From contig CM059625.1 of NCBI GenBank assembly GCA_030435675.1, forward strand, positions 10,478,001-10,542,000: 64,000 nucleotides of DNA, written 5' to 3'. The notes below the pieces were generated by a model. The model was not told the origin of the DNA, ran no database searches, and saw only the letters and a program-made list of their open reading frames with translations. This document shows positions 41,515-54,075 of this stretch, piece after piece. Every line of letters begins with the position of its first letter. Within the stretch, counting starts at the first letter, position 1. The position numbers were made by a program, and so were the translations under genes. The stretch is from Steinernema hermaphroditum. Taxonomy: Eukaryota; Nematoda; Chromadorea; Rhabditida; Steinernematidae.

Positions 41515-42822
41515 TCAGCGCACGTCTCCACTTTTCGTTAACTTCAATTTCGCGAATTTGTTTCGCATACGCTGAAAAGCACTTGGCTTGCAGTTCTCAA
41601 GTCTGAAAATGCCATACTCATATAAGTAAAAGGGAGCACGCTTACCGTACACCCGTTTGGGCCTCGACAGCTGCATCTATTTGATTTTTCCAGTCGTCCG
41701 CGTCAAGGCTTATGCTCTTCCTGCGGCTCATTCCGACTTCTCCATCGGTTGCGTCCAGTAGATTCGATTTCGGATGTGCTTTGGCTTCCTCGTTTTCCAG
41801 ACCGTACTCCTAAAGTGTGAAATGTTGTCAAATGACACTTTATTCCTTGATGTAAACAAATAGCTTCATAATTAATGTCAACGTATCAGTGATTACCTGA
41901 ACCATACGGCGATGTGCAAGTGAGCGGCGCAGGTTGTTCTTCGATAATTGTTGCCGTTCATCGAAAGTCATGCTTTGCGTCATCGTCATCATCGGCGTTG
42001 AGATCTTTCTTGACGACTTTCCGTTCTTCTGCACCAGATCACCACAGCTGAAAAGCCTCTTATCACTTTTTTTCTTCCAAAATCTGTTTTGTCCTTCAAT
42101 TGTCGATTTTGCATTTGCCTGATGAATGTTTTTTTGCGAGAACGTTTTGTGGGCTACTTAGCGCTCTTCTGCCTGAGGCTATCAGTTTGTGCGTGTGTTG
42201 GCTAATCGACAAGACAATGACGTTATCGGCTTATCATAGAGCAGTTAGTTTCCAGTTCCCCATCGACGTTCCCAGGCTTCCTTCCACGGAAGGAATCATC
42301 TGATTTTGCAGAACGTCGTAAACCGCTCGTCGCTCGCGAGCATCAAAGTTCGTCGAGTTTTGATCGTATGCTTCAATCACAGATTGTGCTTTACCTAGTG
42401 CGTGAACGTTGAATTGGCTTATGCGACTTTGAACTACGCAAGCCGTCGACACCATGGTGCCGGTACGTCCCATGGTCAAGAGACATTTTGTGTTGGGGAG
42501 AGTCGGACTGGCAGGTGTTCGTACTCTGCTGGGAAGTGCTTCTAAACAAATAACTTTACAAACTACATTAGACAACGGGCGCCAACCGTTTTCGTTGCGG
42601 CGTTTTTTCGCGGGTCGACGATAGACTACGGTAGACCTCGATCGCCTCACATGAAGCTTGGCCCTTTTCCTCATTAGACCTTTGCCTCAGGTGATAGTAC
42701 GATGTAGACATTTGACTGAAGTCCGGTGCATTCACGCTGGAGGACTTTTTTCTGCTTCTGCTCCCGTGCACAGAGTGACTATTCATTCGCTTATTGACAG
42801 CGGAAGCGTAAATCAGCGCCAT
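41515..42822 (-). CDS. Unidentified disordered basic protein, five exons
   Basis: Exons 42822-42577, 42528-42395, 42047-41897, 41809-41646 and 41602-41515 join in one frame to give 260 residues. All phases match and every intron is GT..AG, so the gene itself is well supported. The product is Ser/Arg/Lys-rich and hydrophilic, with no signal peptide or membrane helix. Distinct stretches are TMTQSMTFDERQQLSKNNLR, then RRKSISLDADDW (an RRxS kinase-type site), followed by a short amphipathic KNQIDAAVEAQTGVRLE helix. The C-terminus is basic (FAKLKLTKSGDVR). I do not recognise the family. It could be a cytoskeletal or nuclear adaptor. Intron 2 is 347 bp, against about 40-90 bp for the others. Confidence 0.6.
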
Positions 42823-43231
42823 GTTCTCTGAAACGTTGGATTCATAGGCTCTGTCACGTCAATCTGTTAGCATTCGGCTTGAATTGGCGCGTGAACCGCG
42901 GAGTCATGCAAAGATAGCTTCAGCGTGACCTTGGTCGATCTAAGAAGCAGAACGGCGTCTAACGTTGCGAACAATGGCGAAAAGGAAAGAAAATAACTGC
43001 AAAAACAAACAGCATTCATGTCCAAGAGTATCTCAGAAGTCGCGCGTCATTGGTTTGGAACAATTGCCTCCTAATTCGACGTTATCACTTCGGCTATCAA
43101 GTTCTTTGAATGGAGACGATGTCCAACGGTCACGGGGTCATAACACTGCGGAACAGCGCGTTTTCAAGCTGTTCCGGAGTAACTAATATGCGGCTGTTTC
43201 AATGCTACGTATAAGAAAACTTAAGGCAAAA

Positions 43232-43466
43232 AATCACATGTCCGTACTCTCAAGAATGTATTTGTGAGTTCACTTCCATTTGGCCAAACAGCGACAGCCG
43301 CCTTCCAAAGGGTTCCCAACTCTAAAGTGCCTCCACCGGCTTCGTCTCCGAATTTAATAATACGTGATCCATCTCGAATATATCCCCAAAACATGGGGTG
43401 CTGCTCAACCCCTGTAGCGGAATCCCGAGTGAAAACAAACTTACTGGACATATAAGAGGGGGGAGC
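43232..43466 (-). other. Possible exon of an unidentified gene
   Basis: A frame of about 78 codons has protein-like composition: FTRDSATGVEQHPMFWGYIR, then DGSRIIKFGDEAGGGTLELG and LWKAAVAVWPNG. It ends near a possible donor (TTGAGA|GTACGG). Gly/Trp-rich blocks like this are unusual for random DNA here. No partner exons were found, and I do not recognise the family. Confidence 0.22.
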
Positions 43467-45012
43467 CACCGAACTTCGGATTAAACTTGGAATGAGGTTA
43501 ATTGATTCTCAAGAGCGAGCAGCATTGTCTCAGTACACATTTAATTTTGGGCATTTACCGACTGAAATAGAAGAGCTGTTAATTAAATGACCGACCGTCT
43601 GATCGCAAAGGTTCGCAAGTGGCGATTGTTTTGGTAGATGTCAGGGCGTCACCGTGAATAGCGACAACTAACCAAGAAATGAAATCGAGCAAAGAGTAAT
43701 GTGTTTTCTTTTCGGCGTTGTAACGATTTATCGCTCGATTAAATATCCAGTCCATTAAATAAACGGTGCCAAAAATCACGCTTGGTGCGACATCAAGTGC
43801 CGTCCACCATTATCGCCGCCGCCGATCGCATTACAGACGAATGCCGTGCGAGGACGTGATATCGTGCAACAAATTAAGTGTGCCGCAATAGCATGCGACA
43901 GTTGGCAGAAATTCGGAAGGCGGCAATTTGCAAACGACAATCAATTCGATTCATTAATCAGACACTATATGAAAGTGGCGAAGACCTGGGGGACCGGATG
44001 CTGCTTCGCCTTGAAAAGAAAAACATTCGCCCGAACCTCGAAAAATCTGATGGAGTTAAATAGTTTTCCAAACTAAAGGCAAATGTAATGTTCGTCTGCG
44101 TCGTCCGTTGATTACGCCAAAAAGGGGGTGTAATGGAAAACAAGCCATCCGCAAACATAAAAATTCTACCGAAAGAAAACTTTTTATTGTTGGTACTTCG
44201 GAACCAGTGAGAATAATTGACGAGGAGCAAAAACGAACACCATATGAAAGAATAGTTGAAAATGAGTCCGCAGAATTACGAGAATGATCTGTGGGCGGAG
44301 CATGGGTGATACTCACATCCGCCCTTCGTTCGGTTGCGCGATACTTTTCTGAATGGAAAAAAGAAGTCCTAACGGAACCTTAAATGTCCCAATGATTGAA
44401 GAAGAAGTTGCGTTCGCAAACGATAGTCTTCCACACGCACGATGGTTCGACAAAAGGCAAAAGAGCGGTTGAAGTGAGTCTTTCCTGAAGGGGGACGATC
44501 TCGCGTGGCTTAGCGGTATAGGCAAAGGCTTACGGAGTTCCTTGCAAATAATTAGAAAAATCAATCTTTTGTTTTCGTTGGCTTAAACGAGTAAAGTCAC
44601 CAGTACTTAAATGAATACCACCACGAAGAAGTCACGTCCTTCGCTTTTTCTATCGTTTTTTCGAACTTTTCAGATGTCGACTTTGAAATATATCCTGCGA
44701 GAAAGAAGGGACGAACAAATAGAAAAAAAAACTAATTGGAAAAAACAAACATTGAAGTAATTGGGCAACAGTCGTAAAACGGCGATAGGAGTGCTAAGCA
44801 AATTAAACTTTTCGTTCGTTTTGTTTGTTTGGTCAGTCTCATGGGTTGAAAACAGCGTTCGCTTAAATCCGGCTTTCTAATGAAAAAAAAAAACTTAGTG
44901 TAGGCACACCCTTAGGTCGAACTTCATAATTGAACTGAACCTCTCAATATTGAAAAAGAGCACACAAGTAGGGATGGAAATGGGTTCAGGACGCTTAATA
45001 TTATTAAAAACC

Positions 45013-45465
45013 TTAATGTACGAAATTGAGTATTGAACAGCCATTTCCTGAGACAGACGCACCAGAGGGATCTTCGTAAGTAGAGTTTTGTGTTTTTGAC
45101 CAGTAACACTTCATGGAAATGTTTCCACCCATTCCGAAATGTCTACAATATGCTGAACCATCTACAATATAATAAGTCGATCCGGAGCGTTTCCACAACG
45201 TGCATTGATACCACAAGATGAGCATATCGTACATCTACTCGTCCATGTTGAACGCTAGAACTGACCCTGATAATGTTTCTGAACTGAACATCATCAAGCA
45301 CATGAAATGGGCTGTAACGAACCCATTTTGCACACATAATCTCTTTGTTCCATCTTTATACGTCAGTTTCGTTTTTCCACAAACGAAGTCGTTGGGATCT
45401 TTCACTCCCGTTGTCCTTAACAAGTCTTTTTTGCCCTTTTCTTCAATTTCCCTTTTTTGTGCCAT
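45013..45465 (-). other. Possible small secreted Cys-containing protein
   Basis: Two adjacent minus-strand frames (45465-45235 and 45234-45013) are protein-like. The first has DFVCGKTKLTYKDGTKRLCV. The second has SAYCRHFGMGGNISMKCYWS with two N-glycosylation sequons (NIS, NST) and ends at NGCSILNFVH. A short intron between them (for example from CAG|GTCAGT) is possible, but I could not fix it. No signal peptide exon was identified. Function unknown. Confidence 0.25.
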
Positions 45466-48400
45466 TCCAATTCTTATCCGAACATGTCTTCGTTTTGCAA
45501 GAAAACGTTGCTAAAATCAAGATTTAATCGGACCAGCAGAGTAACAATCAGTTTTAGTCTTTTAAACGCTTCCGAACAGTCAATCCAACTAAGGAAACGC
45601 TTTCACGAATTGACAAAATCTCCACAATATGAAATATGCCCTTACGGTTTATTTAGCAAATAGTTTGTGGACAGCTCGTGAATCATTTTTCCTGACAACG
45701 GCCATATTTTTCAAGGACAGGCTGAATTAGTGGGATGTTCATTGTCAGCTGATACGCTGCATTCCAGCTCTGCTGACGCGTTGGTGGCAGACATAAGCCA
45801 GACATGATGACACACACATCAAGTCGGCACATACGCTGTCAACTCCGCGACAGAATTGAGTGGATGGGCCTACGGCGCGATAAGTAATAGGATACAAAGA
45901 ATTGTGAAAGCGAGATGAAATGCTGTTTTGATTCACATGGCGAAAGGTGGCGACGATGCGCGGCTACTGGAGATAAATAGCACCCGAATAACATGAAAAA
46001 GAAGTCCTTTAAAGCTTGCAAGTAAATAATGGAAATACCTTCAAAAAGTACAATCGTCGGCACTAGAAAGGGGTACTCTTTGATTGATTGTTGCAGCAAC
46101 TAACGCAGATAAATTTCTGCATTCTAATCCCTAACAAGCGGACACTCGCAAAAAGCACCTGATCTCGAGAGGGAGCATCCTGCATTGAACCTGTCAGTCA
46201 GTACATATCCCGCATTCCTCCTTTTGCAAGACAATGATCGATTAACCTGAACATTGTCTCTGAAGGGAAGGTGGATTGCCGAAAAGATGTTTAGAGTGGC
46301 TTAAAGAAATTCTGTCTCTTTTTGTTCTAGCCAACGAATTTAGAAGCGATAAATTTGAGATCTCAATGCTCAATTTTTAACTGTTCCTCCTACAATCGAC
46401 GTTCGCTGATCTGTATAAAATGGTCAGCTACACATGTTCGAAACTGCTAGAAACAACTCGTTCTAAGTTACACAGGTAGGGACGGAAATCTTTCAGTTGT
46501 GTCGGTGGCGATCGGTCGGGTCCTCCACTTGCTCTCTCTGAGGTTCGCTGAATGATTTTTAAGAGCGCGATCGTTCTTATACTGCGTTCATGGCTCAATG
46601 AGTGGCACGCTCCAGCTCCCAGGAGGCAAGGAACACAGAAGGCTGCATCTTCGAAGTCCGCGCAGCTGTTATCTCCAATCGAAGCTTACAGAAGACCAGG
46701 CCTGAAGACTGAAAACCGATACCGCCAAAACTGATTCGTTTAAGTCGTACAACCCGATGAGGAACTACTTTAGCTCGACGTGATGTACGTAGCAGAGCAT
46801 CAGAACATTTATCTGTTAACGCTACCTTGCATTCTATTTCTCAATACACATGCTCTTATGACTTCATATGGGCACATTCCCTCAAATTCCATGGGTGACT
46901 GCCTGTTCCTTTGCATTTTCTGGGTGGCAATGTGAGAGTCCCACGTCTGAACATCAAATAGTCGACGTGGCCCCGTGCAGCGAAGCTGAGCTCATGCGTG
47001 TTCAAAACGCAATATAGCACTAAGAAAACCATATTGCAGAACTCAATTTAAAACGGAACTTTTCTCAAAAACTAGAACAAAATCACAATTTTTCTTTCTC
47101 ATTACTTATCGTCATTGAGATTGAAAAGCTTGACACACTAAATCACCAGAACTGCATTAACCAAATAAGCATATTAACCGCGCTTCGACGACAATTGCTG
47201 GAGTCCTCCTGCCATTTTGGACCTACTTAGAGAGCGGAGACCTTACTCGCGAAAACTGCCATCTGGGCTATAGCAACAAGAGGAACTACTGGGAAGTGGA
47301 TGCATAATAGTGTAACTGCTGAAATGCACAAGAAAATACAAAAAGGTCACTGTCAAATGTTTCAGTCAGCTGTGAATTTTTTGCGAAGCTGACAGTTCAG
47401 TTCTCAACCATGTAACACTTCGTTCAAACTGGAATTCCCTCGATTTTCTGTTCACCTTTGAAATTGTATATATCAATTTGTTTTTTTTTTATTTCTGTTT
47501 TCCGTGTCACTGCCAAGCCATCAAGGATACTTTTTCTTTCAACAGAGTGGTAGGTCACTCGGTTTCAGAAGATGGTTCTCAATTAAGTGTAGAAAAGCCT
47601 CCAACATTGAAGTGCACACCACCATCTGAACCAAAGATGGGACTCCTCTTCGACAAGCTTCAACGCCTCGGCTCCACAGGTTTCAGCATCTTCACCGCTT
47701 CGCCGGTCATGTACACTAATGAAATCTCTGCGCTAACTAGAACATCGTGGAAAGAAAGAAGAAAAGAAGGATCAGCAACTTCGGTGTGCTATTGTTCTAT
47801 AATAGATTGAACTGGTAAACTGTGGGCTTCCTTGCACCATTCAAATCCGCAGGATGCGTTGTGTATCTGCCTCTATACTTGTTACATGTCTTGCAAAACA
47901 ATTTATTAGTGCTGACTCTTCATGAAATCCGGTCGTTTACAACCCCTGCTTTTTCTGTCTATCCTACCTTTCTCGTGGGGTGGAATTCGCATATATTTGA
48001 ATATCGTTCGATGACGGGAAAGAAAAGAATAAAACCAATGCGTCCCTCACAAACTGCCTTTGTGTTTGCGAATGCATAAACAACTTGTCCAATTATTTTT
48101 TGAAAGGCTTGCTCTTGGCTTGTGGAAAAGAGGAAGAGCAAAGATTATTATAATACGCAACATATAGACTTCCTTGTCATTCTCGGCTTGCATCCAAGAA
48201 ATTTTCGCAACTCAATCTCAATTTTCAACTAAGAATAGCGACTAACTGCGACATATTTCGAATCCCCCGGAAGACTAAAAACTGAGCAATCCGCTAATGT
48301 TGACATCATAATGCATGTGAGTGGAAAAGTCAAATTTCTAGTGTTCTTTCTTCTGAAAGTGACGAGAAGCATGTAACCTTGCGTGACATTGCTCTTTCTT

Positions 48401-49915
48401 TGATGTTCTTTTTTTGCAGCAATTCTACATATTCACTACATCTTCAAAGGATCTTGACGAGACGCCAAAAAGTTCGTTTTATAAGTGTAAAACGGCTTGC
48501 TTCTAATGCTAACAGCCCATCTCGAATTTTCGAAATCGTTTCTCTTTCAGTATGGGGAATTTGAAAACACTCTCATTTTTTCAAAACGTGGTGCCATTTA
48601 ATGCTTAAAGTGCTTTAAAAACAGCGCGGAAAATAAAACAAGGCAATAGAGGCGGCACTTGAGTTGATCACCCCCGACGGCGTCCGTCAGTGCATAATCG
48701 CATTGAAGACACAAGTATCCAAATGTATTTTCACGCTTTCTGTCATAATGAACCCAAGTCCGGACAGGTGACCTCCGGAGACTCTAACAGGAGTCGAAAA
48801 TTCCGTGTACTAGTCAATTATTTTTGTTTCACCGCTGACTCATCATTGTGGCGAATTTCAAGCAGGATCCGAAACATGATGTCCACTCCCACTGGTGTTG
48901 CGCGTTTCTGTCTTCTGCTGTTTGTTTTTCATTGTAAAGACAATGCCCAATCTTCGGTTAGTTCGAACTTTATAACTCCCTTGGGGGCTTTTCGACCTAA
49001 GAAAAGGATACGGAACAATAAAGTGTTCTTAAGATAGACGAGTGATGAAGCGCTGAAAACGTGTCCCTGTCTCAAACTAAGACTAACATTTGTTTAATGT
49101 CAAGAAGGTTGTCCATGTCGACTACAAAATGCTCGTTTCGCGCGACTACATAAAGGGAACGTTTGTACATTAAGCGCATTAACTGAAATTTTTAACTCTG
49201 CTTGGTTGTGGAAAGGTTTTGAAACGATGTTTTTGTGGGAACATCCCACTAATGCTATGAGAACCTTTGTAAGCGATTCGCTTCGACTCAAAGTCGGTCT
49301 AAGAAAGACGGAGGGGTTCAGATTGAAAGTCACCATTTGGCGAAACAATCGTTCCCACGGGAAAATGCTGCGTGAGGCGAAGACGCGAGAAGCGACTTCT
49401 GATTAGCAACTTCTGATTGGGGACGCGCTGGGGTTAATCCGATTGGCCATAACCTTAGTTGACACCGATTTTTGACCGGTCCACCATAATCGAATCAGTT
49501 AAGAATCGCGCTTAAGACCGCCCCTCGAGCAGAGCTCTCGTGAACACCCTCATCGTCTGCCGGCCCCAGCTGCCGCGCAACCTCTCTGATCCCTCCCGCA
49601 TTTGAGCGACCAATTCTCGTCTGCAAATAAGCGCCGATCCTGCGTTTTGACCGCTGTCTCCGGGAAAAGCGCATTATTTGGCCGTTTGCACCAACCTTAA
49701 CAACTCGACCCTTTGGGATGAACTCGAATTGCCAGAAAACAGCCTCTGCGCAGCGAGAGACAATTTGATTTTTGATGCCGGTAAGCAAAAGATCTGTCGC
49801 AAGAAATTCGGCGATGAGTGGCTGAGTTGCCCCTTTGTCCTCAATTCAAGATTGAAGACGAACCCTACTCCTCCTTTTTAAATCTCTTTTGCCAGACGGG
49901 TTCCCAACGCTGTAA

Positions 49916-52900
49916 ATGAATGCGACTGACGAGACTGAGGCTCCGGGCCCATGGAACTCACCGTATCCTCCTGTTTTCCAGGTAACTTCTGACCCATTTG
50001 ATAATTACCCTTATATAATCTTAAGGGAATTGTATGGTTCGTGGTTCTGCTTGTAAGTCTCGAGACAATCATTGGCAATGCCATGGTCATAATCGCCTAT
50101 AAAACGGAAAGGGCCATCAGCAAGCAGGTACCCCTTTTCAGAATTGACCTTGTGACGTTTTATCGATGAAATTATCAATTAAACCAAACGGCAAATTCAC
50201 CCAGCTCAAAGAAAGGGCTCAGCTGCTTAGAAATAATCGACTGAACCAACTTGCTTTGTCTGTCCTTCATTCAGATGCTCTTTACATTATGTGTATGAGA
50301 TGAACAAAAGATCCATTAGAAAGAGGTTGCACTTTCAAAATTCGCTTCCCTTCTGTCAAACTAAAGTCAACATGTTACATATGCAAACATTTGTTTCGAT
50401 CCAGGTCAGCAACCGATATATTGTCTCCCTCGCAATTTCCGATTTGATCATTGGAATTGAAGGCTTTCCACTGTTCACGGTCTACGTTCTCAATGGTAAA
50501 ACTTTCCTTCTCATCAGCAGCACCTTCTCATTCAGGTGAACGATGGCCTCTGGGAAGCATAGCATGCGAAACATGGCTTTTACTCGACTACACTTTGTGC
50601 CTTGTCTCCATTTTGACCGTACTCTTGATTACTGCCGACCGCTATTTATCGGTCTGTCATACGGCGAAATATCTTAAATGGCAGAGCCCGGCGAAAACTC
50701 AAGTGCTGATCATTCTGTCGTGGGTGCTCCCCTTAGCCATTTTCAGTATAATGATTTATGGATGGTCGGCGATATCGGGTGACGAAACAAGGTAAGCCCA
50801 TTGCTGCTTTTTTTCACTTAAATTGCTGTGTGTAGACTTAGCGAATATGAATGCTATGCTCCATTCCTGTCGAATCCTTACGTGAATATGGGAATGTATG
50901 TTGCCTACTACTGGACCACTCTGGTGGCGATGCTGATCCTTTACAAGGTGACTTTTTACTTTAACCGTTGCTAGGCGCCAACAAATTGAGTTTTGGCTTT
51001 TCTCATTAATTAGGGTCGTAAACATCTTAATGAGTTATCGGGGTGCTCGGTGGTGTACAAATAAAATTATGAAGTTCAACTGCTTTCAGGGAATCCATCA
51101 AGCGGCAAAGAACTTAGAGAAGAAGGCGAAGGCAAAAGAACGCAGGCACATTGCACTTTTACTCAGCCAAAGACTCGGTACACAGGTGAGTGTAACCGTC
51201 TGTTGTGTTCCTCTGGACCCACTTTGGACCTCGGCCGAAGGAAACATGTATGAACAAGCGTTTTAGTTACGCTCTTTGGTTTTCCCTTTCTCAGTCGGCA
51301 ATTATAAAGCATTCGCTGTGCCCGCTTGGCTCTAAAAAGCGAACAGAAGAAACCATAAGCGAGCGACAACGACGTTTTTATGGCTAATGTGCGTAATCGT
51401 TGTTGCTCTTAAAAACAACCTAAGTCTGCGTCCGTTTATGGGCCTTGAAGTTTTCGTTCGCCCCCAGGAGACCCGATTTACCTTGACGAAAACAATGAAA
51501 TGAATATCAAGAGCTTAGCACTATGGAAAACATATGCCGAGTAGCCACTTGGTCGCCTTGAGGGAACATCACTCTATCAATATAACAAACTGCGTACATG
51601 AATTATTCACGCAGAGACAGAAAATTGCACTAAATAGACGAGTGGACATTAAATCATCAGTTAATAAACGCTCACCCCAACAATTATGCCCACGGATATG
51701 CTTCAGCGAGAGGTCATCCGATCATTTACGTCACTTGAAGAATTATACAACCGAATAGCTCGTACATTTTGGAGAAACCCATTGCATTTGCTGCGAAAAC
51801 GAAGAAGCTCTCAGTGCTACTCGCTATTTTCAGGTTGGCGTTGGTTTGATGCTTCATTCAACACATGAAGGAGAGGATGACCAAATGGACGCTAGAGACT
51901 CTGGATACAACACACGTGCAGCCGAGGTAAAGTGCTTCGCTTTATCACATGTTTTCACATTTTAATCTGGAAGGGGCAAGTAATTAAAAGGCACAAGCTA
52001 ATGGTTACCTGGTTCGAATTTCCTTTTCTTCCGATAGTAACCATTAACTCGATTCACATCAGTGACGTGTGGATGTACAAACATAGCTAAAAAGGGCCAA
52101 AACGGAGGGAAGGGCAGCATTTCCACTCGTCCTTTGATGGCTATTCCCGGAAAGATGCATGCGTCCGACACCATATATCTCGGTTCTCCACAAAAATAAC
52201 ATTTTTCCACAATCGCAACCCAAATGAAAATTCGTATCTCTTCTAGTTTCAAAGAAAACTTAGCTTTTCTTCCGTTTCCTGTTTGTTTATTCGGAAACAA
52301 TTCGCAGTTACCCCTACACCCCGTCGTTAGCATAAGACGTAAGCAGCCATTGTGCCAACTTAATATGTCTACGTCATATGAAGGGCTAGCCATCAAAAAA
52401 GGCTTAACAAAGCAAGCGACATATTTAAGGATTCCATACAGGACTATGCTGATGGCGACCGCAATTTGGAAGTCATTCACGAAGTGAGTGAGCATCGATC
52501 AAACTCCCTCCGGATAGAGGCCGACCTTCCTTCCGATCAAATCGAAGACGAAATCGGGTGCGAGAAATATGAGCATCAGAGACTGGCAGTGATGGAGTCG
52601 ATAAACGACCCTGATTTGAGCATGGAAGAGCACCAAGGTCGAAAAGTAAGCGAAGTTCGGGCCTCAGAGAGAGAGTCACGCTTTCAGGATAACGGTTCCC
52701 CCGAAAAGGGGGTCTCCGACTCCATAAGTCTCCTTTTCAACGACGACAGTTTCAGTTCGATTCTTCAATTTGATGACAATGAGCAAAACCACGATATGGA
52801 CGGTCTAACCCACTCCGACAACTCTTCTGTTCTCTTGCAGAGGCCGCTTTCAACCGACTTTTACGATGTAGCGCCAGAGTTGAGGGAGCTTATCCCACGT

Positions 52901-53862
52901 AATCACTTTAGGGACATAGCGTAAAAGCCATTATTGTCGAAGAATCAAACGGAAATAGCGCACGTGTGCAAAAGGATATCGCCGGGAGTGACGAAAAAAA
53001 CGCAGTAGTGGTCAATAGGCGATACAGTCAATCCTGGTTTTCAAGAATGAGAAAACGGATCTCTGATTACTTAAAAGTCCAAGAAGCAGTCTCCAGGTCG
53101 AGATCTTCATCAACGTACGTTTTTTTTTAATTCTCTGTTTAACTTCTTTACCATTGACAACTTAGCAGATCGGTAAAATCTGTACATTATCAGAACCTAA
53201 CTGCTTAAACGGATGTGTATCCTCTCTTTCCTCCGTGGCGGTTTCCAGATGATCATGAACTACTTTTTTAGAACATCATCTGTGGATTCACAACCAAAGC
53301 AGCAATCTCAGCGAAGACCGCAAATGCCAACTGTCGTCGTTACACGCCAAAGCACCCGGTCCCACCTTTCAATCAACGAGAAAGGCGAATCATTCTTGAG
53401 TGCCATAGGGTAAGGTTAGATAGGCTTCCCACGCAATGGCACCTTCTTAAGAGTTTCACGGAAGATTTCATCACTATCATCAAGCACGAAAGACAGATTT
53501 ATTTCGCACATCTTCTCGCCAATTGCCGCCTTCAACCGGCACCGCAAGCAGACGTCGGCGGAGAAAAGAGCACATAAAGCCTTTCGGACAATTACAGTAA
53601 TTGTTGGATTCTTCGCAATCTTGTGGTCACCCTACTACGTCATGGTAATTTGTGGTCGAGAACTATTCTACGATTTCTTTAACAGGCTACCGTATACGGG
53701 TTCTGCAAGGGAGAATGCATTCCTCCGCTTCTCTACACGCTTTCCTACTACATGTGCTATCTGAACAGTAGCGGAAATCCGTTCGCGTACGCACTCGCAA
53801 ACCGACAGTTCCGGTCGGCTTTCATTAGAATGTTTCGAGGAAACTTCAACAAGGTCAATTAG
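49916..53862 (+). CDS. gar-2: Muscarinic acetylcholine receptor, GAR-2 type
   Basis: Twelve exons give 652 residues: 49916-49981, 50026-50127, 50405-50495, 50536-50791, 50836-50947, 51090-51185, 51834-51926, 52442-52920, 52959-53114, 53272-53409, 53452-53644 and 53686-53862. Seven helices are visible. TM1 has IIGNAMVIIAY. TM3 carries the amine-binding Asp in WLLLDYTLC and ends in TADRYLSVCHTAKYLKW, the nematode GAR-1/GAR-2 variant of DRY. TM6 has TVIVGFFAILWSPYYVM. TM7 has LNSSGNPFAYAL (NPxxY). Intracellular loop 3 is very long (about 300 residues), acidic and Ser-rich, as in muscarinic receptors. The N-terminus has one NAT sequon. GAR-2 receptors couple to Gi/o-type signalling in cholinergic neurons and often bind classical muscarinic drugs poorly. 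The choice of gar-2 over gar-1 is tentative. The joint at 52920/52959 is a 38-bp intron and is the least certain. Confidence 0.93.
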
Positions 53863-54075
53863 AGCCACCACGTCCATTGTTTCCAAAGTCTGGTTCGCAC
53901 AAAGTGTCCTTAAAGCATACAGAAAAGCATCGCATAAAGTGTTGCTAATCTGAACAAAGTGTTGGAGAAGTTGGCGTTGCCGACGGCGCATCTAGGTGGT
54001 GAGGCACGTAAACTGGGGCAGAACTTCCGTCGTAGAAATTTCTATAAAGCTGCGTCTAAAGAATATAGAAGTTTG

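Larger units (their letters stand above)
42823..49915. other. Gene-poor region, about 7 kb
   Basis: No gene with a known domain was found. Two minus-strand stretches could be exons and are listed separately (43232-43466 and 45013-45465). About 43.8-44.6 kb is CpG-rich like the other deserts. About 46-49.5 kb is mixed to AT-rich, with open frames up to 115 codons and nothing recognisable. The end of the region should contain the GAR-2 promoter. Confidence 0.4.

Noticed and set aside
44500..44560. A-box-like TGGCTTAGCGG suggesting a tRNA
   Set aside because: No B-box follows at the right distance and no cloverleaf could be drawn. GGTTCGAA words at about 21490 and 52010 also lack an A-box partner.
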